From Chloroflexota bacterium (GTDB taxonomy: Bacteria > Chloroflexota > Dehalococcoidia > GIF9 > UBA5629), in assembly GCA_016865855.1 (NCBI GenBank), contig VGNX01000013.1, forward strand, positions 1 through 38,070: DNA of 38,070 bases, given 5' to 3'. The notes beneath the pieces are model-generated. The model saw only the letters and a list, made by a program, of their open reading frames with translations, did no database searches and was not told the origin of the DNA. Below, piece by piece: positions 33,185 to 38,070 of this stretch. The position numbers and the translations under genes were made by a program. The stretch's first letter is position 1. The number at the start of each line of letters is the position of its first letter.

Positions 33185-34183
33185 CTAGCCGGCTAAAAGC
33201 TCCTTGACCTTTTCGGTAAAGGCAGGCAGGATCTGTTTCCAATCACCTACTACGCCGAAGCGAGCTTCCTTGAATATATTAGCCTCAGAATCTTTGTTGA
33301 TGGCTATTATGTTTTTGGCGCTTGAGCATCCAGCTAAATGCTGGCTGGCTCCAGAAAGACCTACGGCGATATAGAGTTCTGGTGTGACAATTTTGCCGGT
33401 GAGTCCAATCTGCATTGTGTCTGGTACCCACTTGTTATCACAAGGTGGCCTGGAAGCTCCCACTGCACCCTTTAATACTTTGGCTAGCTCTTCCAATTGT
33501 TTGAAGCCGTCAGGGCCACCGATTCCTCTCCCTCCGGACACTATTGCTTGAGCATCTTCGAGTTTCACCCCAACGACCTCTTCCTTCACTGTGTCCAGTA
33601 CCTTTGTCCTAATCTTTGCTGGGTCTAGCTCGACCTTGATAGGTGTAATATCTCCCTTTCTCGATTCATTAGGTTCCAGGGGCGACATTGCTTTTTGCCT
33701 GACTGTTGCCATCTGGGGGAAAACCTCTGAGGTGAAGGTAGCCCGAGCGTTACCGCCGTAAACAGGCCGGGTCTGCTGGAGAAGCTTTGTCCCCGAGTCG
33801 ATGCTAAGTTCGATACAATCCATGGATAAGCTGACGCCCAGTCTAAAGGCCAGCCTGGGAGCCAAATCCCGTCCCACAGAAGTTTGTCCAAAAAGCAGAA
33901 TTCGTGGCGAGATGTCTTTGGCTGCTTTTTCCATTGCGGCGACATAGGAATCAGTTTGATATTCCTTTAGCAGCGGATCCTCGGCGGTATATACTTTGTC
34001 GGCTCCGAAAGCTATAGCCTTTTTAGGGGCTTCGCCTAGCTTGTCGCCGACTAGTATGCATAGCAAGTCTTCTTTCAGTTCATCGGCGAGACGCCGACCG
34101 CATCCTAGAAGCTCAGTGGTAATTGAGCTTAGTTTGCCCTCCACTAGTTCACCATATACCATAACACCTTTATATTCAGCCAT
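33185..34183 (-). CDS. etfA: Electron transfer flavoprotein alpha subunit
   Basis: A 332-residue EtfA. Its C-terminal FAD-binding half has SGGRGIGG, VGASRPPCDNKWVPDTMQIG and the signature YIAVGLSGASQHLAGC followed by IIAINKD and IF. The heterodimer with EtfB takes electrons from acyl-CoA dehydrogenases. The ATG follows AGGAGG and lies 28 bases after etfB. No ferredoxin-like domain is fused. Whether this ETF bifurcates cannot be read here. Confidence 0.95.
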   Translation of the reverse strand: MAEYKGVMVYGELVEGKLSSITTELLGCGRRLADELKEDLLCILVGDKLGEAPKKAIAFGADKVYTAEDPLLKEYQTDSYVAAMEKAAKDISPRILLFGQTSVGRDLAPRLAFRLGVSLSMDCIELSIDSGTKLLQQTRPVYGGNARATFTSEVFPQMATVRQKAMSPLEPNESRKGDITPIKVELDPAKIRTKVLDTVKEEVVGVKLEDAQAIVSGGRGIGGPDGFKQLEELAKVLKGAVGASRPPCDNKWVPDTMQIGLTGKIVTPELYIAVGLSGASQHLAGCSSAKNIIAINKDSEANIFKEARFGVVGDWKQILPAFTEKVKELLAG

Positions 34184-34211
34184 AATAACCTCCTGTGATT
34201 ACTTCTTAGTT

Positions 34212-35018
34212 CTAGATTAATTTTGCTTCTCTAAGCCTCGCAGCCAGTTTAGCACCGGCTTCCGCTGGGCTGTCAGCCGCTACGATTTCGCACTTGCCTT
34301 CTTTAACCGGCTGGAAAAGTTTGAGAAGCTTGGCCCGTTGGCCGGCAGCACCAACTTTTGAGGGCTCGAGCCCGATATCGGCTGGTTTCCAGACTGCCGG
34401 CTGTTTTTTGGCTGCTGCCATGATTCCTTTAAGAGTGGCATAACGGGCTTCGCCGAGTTCGTTGCTGACTGTAATCAGGGCAGGAAGTGTTACCTCAATG
34501 ACCTGATAACCATCGGCGATAACTCGCTCCACCTTGGCTTTACCGTCAGCAACTTCTACTTTCTTAGCCACGGTAACGCTAGGAATTCCAAGTATTTCAG
34601 CGATGCCCGAGCCAACCTGACCAGCATCCCAGTCGGCTGCCTGACGACCGCAGAAGATGAGGTCATATTCTCCTATCTTTTTGATCGCCGTGGCCAGAGC
34701 ATAGGCGATAGACCAGCTATCACCGCCTTCGAAAGCTTCATCTTCGAGGAGGATGAGCTCGTCAGCTCCCATGGAAAGAGGTTTCTTAACCACATCGCGG
34801 AGCAGGTTGTTACCTAGGCTTAAGACTGTAATTTTGCCACCTTGTTGGTCTTTAATTCGAAGCGCTGCCTCCACGGCTTGTTCATCGAAGGGACTAACGA
34901 CAGGGGGTACTCCTGGTGGCGGGATAACCTTGTTAGTGGATGGGTCAATCTTGAAACTGGCTGGTGGTGCCTCCGGATCTAGCACTTGCTTGCAGCAAAC
35001 TATCATGTTCAGGGGCAT
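34212..35018 (-). CDS. etfB: Electron transfer flavoprotein beta subunit
   Basis: From the ATG at 35018 the protein has 268 residues, beginning MPLNMIVCCKQVLDPEAPP as EtfB does. It contains SPFDEQAVEAALRI, the AMP-region CGRQAADWDAGQVGSGIAEI and the family ELGEARYATLKGIM. AAGGAGG is 6-7 bases upstream. A longer frame to 35063 starts upstream of the ribosome site and was rejected. It is the first gene of etfBA. The 330-base gap to prmC holds repeats but no gene. Confidence 0.94.
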   Translation of the reverse strand: MPLNMIVCCKQVLDPEAPPASFKIDPSTNKVIPPPGVPPVVSPFDEQAVEAALRIKDQQGGKITVLSLGNNLLRDVVKKPLSMGADELILLEDEAFEGGDSWSIAYALATAIKKIGEYDLIFCGRQAADWDAGQVGSGIAEILGIPSVTVAKKVEVADGKAKVERVIADGYQVIEVTLPALITVSNELGEARYATLKGIMAAAKKQPAVWKPADIGLEPSKVGAAGQRAKLLKLFQPVKEGKCEIVAADSPAEAGAKLAARLREAKLI

Positions 35019-35111
35019 CTTTTTTCCTCCTTCAGAGAATTTTTGACTGTCGGGCTGAACCAAACAGATACTTTAAGACAAATCTCGCTTTTTGTCAAAT
35101 TAAGCATCATA

Positions 35112-35220
35112 TTGAGAGTGTTTAGCAATGTAGCTGGCAGTTTTAGCCCCGATATCATCATCTACATGTAGCCCCGAGGTTTTAACCTCGGGAACTCGAC
35201 CCTAAAGGGTCGAGGCTACA
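35112..35220. repeat. Family B repeat with leading segment
   Basis: The leader TTGAGAGTGTTTAGCAATGT is followed by the core (35165-35220). The core is TGTAGC, hairpin CCCGAGGT-TTT-AACCTCGGG, hairpin TCGACCC-TAAA-GGGTCGA, then GGCTACA. Confidence 0.8.
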
Positions 35221-35268
35221 CTAGGAATGGATTGTTGCTAAACAATCTCGCATCATATTAGTTTTTGT

Positions 35269-35323
35269 TGTCACCCTGAGCGTTAGCAGAGGGTCTAGAA
35301 TCCTTGCTTCGCTCAGAATGACA
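35269..35323. repeat. Family A inverted repeat
   Basis: TTGTCACCCTGAGCGTTAGC on the left and CCTTGCTTCGCTCAGAATGA on the right, between etfB and prmC. Confidence 0.75.
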
Positions 35324-35348
35324 GACGGGGTGACAAACAATCTCGCCA

Positions 35349-36203
35349 TCAAAAAGTGACTTTGACTACCCTCTTTATCCCATTCAAATCCGGGATGAAT
35401 TTACACTCAACTTTTTTAAAGTAACGATATATTAGAGGCACCACCTCCTTTTCTTGATTTTGTCCTATCTCCAACAGGAGACAACCCCGGGGGCTAGTTT
35501 TCTCTTCGGCTTGCTCTAAAAGTTGGCGAATACATTTCAGGCCGTTTTTGCCACCATCTATAGCTGTTCTTGGCTCGAATCTGGTTATCTCCGGGCTTAA
35601 ATTCTCCAGTTCTGAATTTCTCACATAAGGCAAGTTGGCAACTATCAGGTCAACGGGTTCAGGTACGGGTTCTAATAAGTTACCTTGAAGGAGGGTGACT
35701 TGTCTTGTGACTTTATGATGCTCGCAGTTCAACCTGGCAACTTTGAGAGCTGAATAAGAGACATCTGTGGCGTAGATTTTGCTCCGGGGTAAATTTAGGG
35801 CAAGACTAATGGCGATAGCTCCACAGCCGGTTCCAATGTCAGCAATTAGTAGGGGGTTGGGTAGATAGGTGCTGTTTTTTGAGAATTCAACAGCCGTGTC
35901 TACAAGGAGTTCTGTTTCTGGACGGGGAATGAGGACACGGGAATCAACGTAAAAATCAATGCCGTAGAATTCCCTGTGGTTTACAATATAGGCTGTGGGT
36001 TCTCGGCGAAGGCGACGCTCAATCAGTTCGTGTAAACTCCCCTTTTGTTCTTGGCTTAACGTTTGCTCTGTCCGAGTGTATATTTGGACTGGTGATAGCT
36101 TTGTTATGTGACCTAGCAGCATTCTGGCTTCGATGTAGCTATCCTCTATGCCGTTTACGCTTAAGATGTGGGCAGATTGCTGAAGCGCCTGTGTTAAGGT
36201 CAT
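35349..36203 (-). CDS. prmC: Release factor glutamine N5-methyltransferase
   Basis: PrmC methylates the Gln of the GGQ motif of release factors, using S-adenosylmethionine. The 284 residues have an N-terminal helical domain (1-75), [13 protein letters not shown] (89-101), the SAM site [11 protein letters not shown] (121-131) and the active-site NLPY (190-193). The ATG overlaps the prfA stop by 4 bases. This is a long-known functional pairing of enzyme and substrate. Confidence 0.95.
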   Translation of the reverse strand: MTLTQALQQSAHILSVNGIEDSYIEARMLLGHITKLSPVQIYTRTEQTLSQEQKGSLHELIERRLRREPTAYIVNHREFYGIDFYVDSRVLIPRPETELLVDTAVEFSKNSTYLPNPLLIADIGTGCGAIAISLALNLPRSKIYATDVSYSALKVARLNCEHHKVTRQVTLLQGNLLEPVPEPVDLIVANLPYVRNSELENLSPEITRFEPRTAIDGGKNGLKCIRQLLEQAEEKTSPRGCLLLEIGQNQEKEVVPLIYRYFKKVECKFIPDLNGIKRVVKVTF

Positions 36204-37270
36204 GTCTGGCTTCCTTCTAATAGCTTCACTTGTTCATCAGTGGCTAGAGTCTCGATAAGCTCATCAAGTGCGCCATCAAGGATGCGTGGCAAATTGTGGA
36301 GAGTCATGTTGATGCGATGGTCGGTGATACGGTCTTGAGGGAAATTGTAGGTGCGAATTTTTTCAGCGCGCTCACCGCTGCCTATTTGGGAGCGGCGTTC
36401 TTCGGTTAGCTCTTCGAATTTTTTACGTTGTTCTATGTCTAGAAGGCGAGCCCGGAGCACTGCCATAGCTTTCATTCTATTTCTTAGCTGAGAGCGCTCG
36501 TCTTGGCAGGTTGCCACTATACCTGTTGGCAAGTGGGTGATGCGAACTGCAGTGGTCACTTTATTCACATTTTGTCCGCCGGCTCCACCACTGCGGAAAA
36601 AATCAATCCTGACGTCATCGGGTTTAATAGCTACCTCTATTTCTTCAGCTTCAGGTAGGACTGCCACAGTAGCTGTTGAGGTATGAATCCGCCCTGAAGC
36701 CTCTGTGACCGGTACTCGTTGTACTCGATGGACACCACGCTCATATTTTAGCCGACTGAAAGCCCCCTTACCTTTGATTTCAAAGATTATTTCCTTGAAG
36801 CCGCCGAGTTCAGTCTGGTTGCTATCGATGATGTCCACCTGCCAGCTTTTACTTTGGGCGTATCGACTGTACATGCGGAAGAGGTCGGCAGCGAAAAGCG
36901 ATGCCTCTCCACCACCAGTACCAGCCCTAATTTCCATAATGACATCTTTATCCTGGTGGGAGTCTTTGGGCAATAAGGATAGCTTCAAATCGTGGAGAAC
37001 ACTATCTTGCCGCTTTTTTAGATTAGCTATTTCCTCTTTCACCATAGGTATCATGTCGGGTTCTCGCCCGTCATCAAGCATGGCTTGAGTTTCCTGCAGT
37101 GCTTTGGAAACTGCTTTATATTGGCGATACTTAGTTACGGTGCCTTCTAGGCTAGCCTGTTCCTGAGCTAATGCTTGCAGGCGTGCTGGATTGGTGGATA
37201 GCTCCGGCTGGGCTATCAATCGTTTTAATTCCTCATATCGCTTTTCTATTAATTCCAACCTGTTGAACAT
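36200..37270 (-). CDS. prfA: Peptide chain release factor 1
   Basis: RF1 releases the peptide at UAA and UAG. The 356 residues contain the anticodon-like PVT (187-189, in [17 protein letters not shown]) and [10 protein letters not shown] with GGQ at 231-233. Both motifs are intact. The start at 37270 matches the family N-terminus. The GGQ glutamine is the target of the adjacent prmC product. A minus-strand extended -10 lies 18 bases upstream and gives a very short leader. Confidence 0.96.
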   Translation of the reverse strand: MFNRLELIEKRYEELKRLIAQPELSTNPARLQALAQEQASLEGTVTKYRQYKAVSKALQETQAMLDDGREPDMIPMVKEEIANLKKRQDSVLHDLKLSLLPKDSHQDKDVIMEIRAGTGGGEASLFAADLFRMYSRYAQSKSWQVDIIDSNQTELGGFKEIIFEIKGKGAFSRLKYERGVHRVQRVPVTEASGRIHTSTATVAVLPEAEEIEVAIKPDDVRIDFFRSGGAGGQNVNKVTTAVRITHLPTGIVATCQDERSQLRNRMKAMAVLRARLLDIEQRKKFEELTEERRSQIGSGERAEKIRTYNFPQDRITDHRINMTLHNLPRILDGALDELIETLATDEQVKLLEGSQT

Positions 37271-37287
37271 GGCTTATCTCAACGCAA

Positions 37288-37293
37288 ATTATA
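37288..37293 (-). promoter_or_regulatory. Probable prfA promoter -10, extended
   Basis: Minus-strand TATAAT preceded by TGTGC, 17 bases before the ATG. No good -35 is seen. The rest of the 394-base gap to the 16S gene (37271-37664) shows the remnant frame at 37516 and the rRNA promoter. From 37294 to 37498 I see nothing definite. Confidence 0.45.
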
Positions 37294-37515
37294 GCACAGC
37301 TTCGAAAAAGATGCCCTCAAAGAAAATGGGTTGATTTTGGTTATGTGGGAGTGTAAACTACATTTTTGGGTTATCAAAAAAGGTGGCCTGTTCAAAAATG
37401 ATCAGTAATTTACCCGCGTCATTTTACTGTTTGGCCAAAGATGACTGAAGCATTTGTCATTTATCCTAGTTTTGCAAGTGTAGTTGGAGTAAAGGCATGA
37501 AGGAGGGGAAGCCAG

Positions 37516-37617
37516 ATGAGTGCCACAAGGAAGCTAGCAGAATTCACGCACGATTTGAGTTACTCAGATATTTCGGTAACTGTTGACAGGATGGGCAGGT
37601 TATGCTATTATAGTTAA
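37516..37617 (+). pseudogene. Possible N-terminal remnant of an MmgE/PrpD family gene
   Basis: A strong AAGGAGGGG precedes an ATG that opens 33 codons. MSATRKLAEFTHDLSYSDI is the usual opening of MmgE/PrpD proteins (TRKLAEF...L.Y.D). It then decays into [13 protein letters not shown] and stops. The rRNA promoter -35 and -10 lie inside this frame. The family match is from memory on about 20 residues. Confidence 0.45.
37583..37611 (+). promoter_or_regulatory. rRNA operon promoter
   Basis: Consensus TTGACA (37583-37588), a 17-base spacer ending TGC, and TATTAT (37606-37611): an extended -10. A boxA-like antitermination site, TGCGCACCTTAACA, follows at 37629-37642, before the 16S gene. Confidence 0.8.
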
Positions 37618-37664
37618 CGGTTTCCGATTGCGCACCTTAACAACTGGATAGTGGAAGGAAGATT

Positions 37665-38070
<406 letters not shown>

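Noticed and set aside
17298-35220. CRISPR array
   Set aside because: The repeats are dispersed, palindromic and lack regular spacers. No cas genes are seen.
37271-37500. tRNA or small RNA gene before 16S
   Set aside because: No cloverleaf or strong hairpin could be found by eye.

Overview
The window looks like a chromosomal piece of an uncultivated anaerobic Chloroflexota bacterium of the Dehalococcoidia type. The evidence is the 5' part of a 16S rRNA gene at the right edge, whose start and first helices resemble Dehalococcoides-like 16S as I remember it, plus the gene content. That content includes a prfA-prmC pair, an EF-G-2 type GTPase, a RecG with an extra N-terminal region, and anaerobic acyl-CoA chemistry. 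The placement is from memory and was not computed.

Layout from left to right. 1-880: a zinc-ribbon transposase cut by the window edge and a membrane-anchored hypothetical protein. 1020-5169: a four-gene operon with a 2-hydroxyacyl-CoA dehydratase activator, two dehydratase subunits and a DUF169 protein. 5214-11813: arginine genes argJ-argB-argD-argG-[TPR protein]-argH, followed by rpe, with rpmB convergent to it. 12841-17182: fakA, a truncated degV and recG. 17403-21354: argS, trpS and an inositol-monophosphatase family gene. 21692-26586 is an accessory island. It holds a MORC/MutL-like GHKL ATPase fused to a probable PD-(D/E)XK nuclease domain, a ParE/RelE-RHH toxin-antitoxin pair bracketed by a 90-bp direct repeat, an acyl-CoA dehydrogenase with an XRE-cupin regulator, and a HicB antitoxin whose HicA partner is broken. 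26798-28760: aminotransferase, Lrp regulator and a small conserved protein. 28875-30626: gatA and gatC. 31116-35018: EF-G-2 convergent with etfB-etfA. 35349-37270: prfA-prmC. 37583-38070: rRNA promoter and 16S start.

Metabolically, an aminotransferase, a 2-hydroxyacyl-CoA dehydratase, an acyl-CoA dehydrogenase and an electron-transfer flavoprotein are the set expected for fermenting amino acids through 2-hydroxyacyl-CoA and enoyl-CoA. They lie in separate operons here, so that link is an inference.

The intergenic spaces are heavily colonised by at least three short palindromic repeat families. One of them (family B) shows base-pair covariation between copies, and copies of it flank and appear to have broken hicA. 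Several promoters share an extended -10 (TGN-TATAAT or TGC-TATTAT), and two of these (argJ, trpS) lie so close to the start codon that the mRNAs would be nearly leaderless. The best candidates for something undescribed are the single-gene GHKL ATPase-nuclease at 21692-23467, the covarying repeat family, and the toxin-antitoxin module that sits between duplicated ends of a regulator gene.
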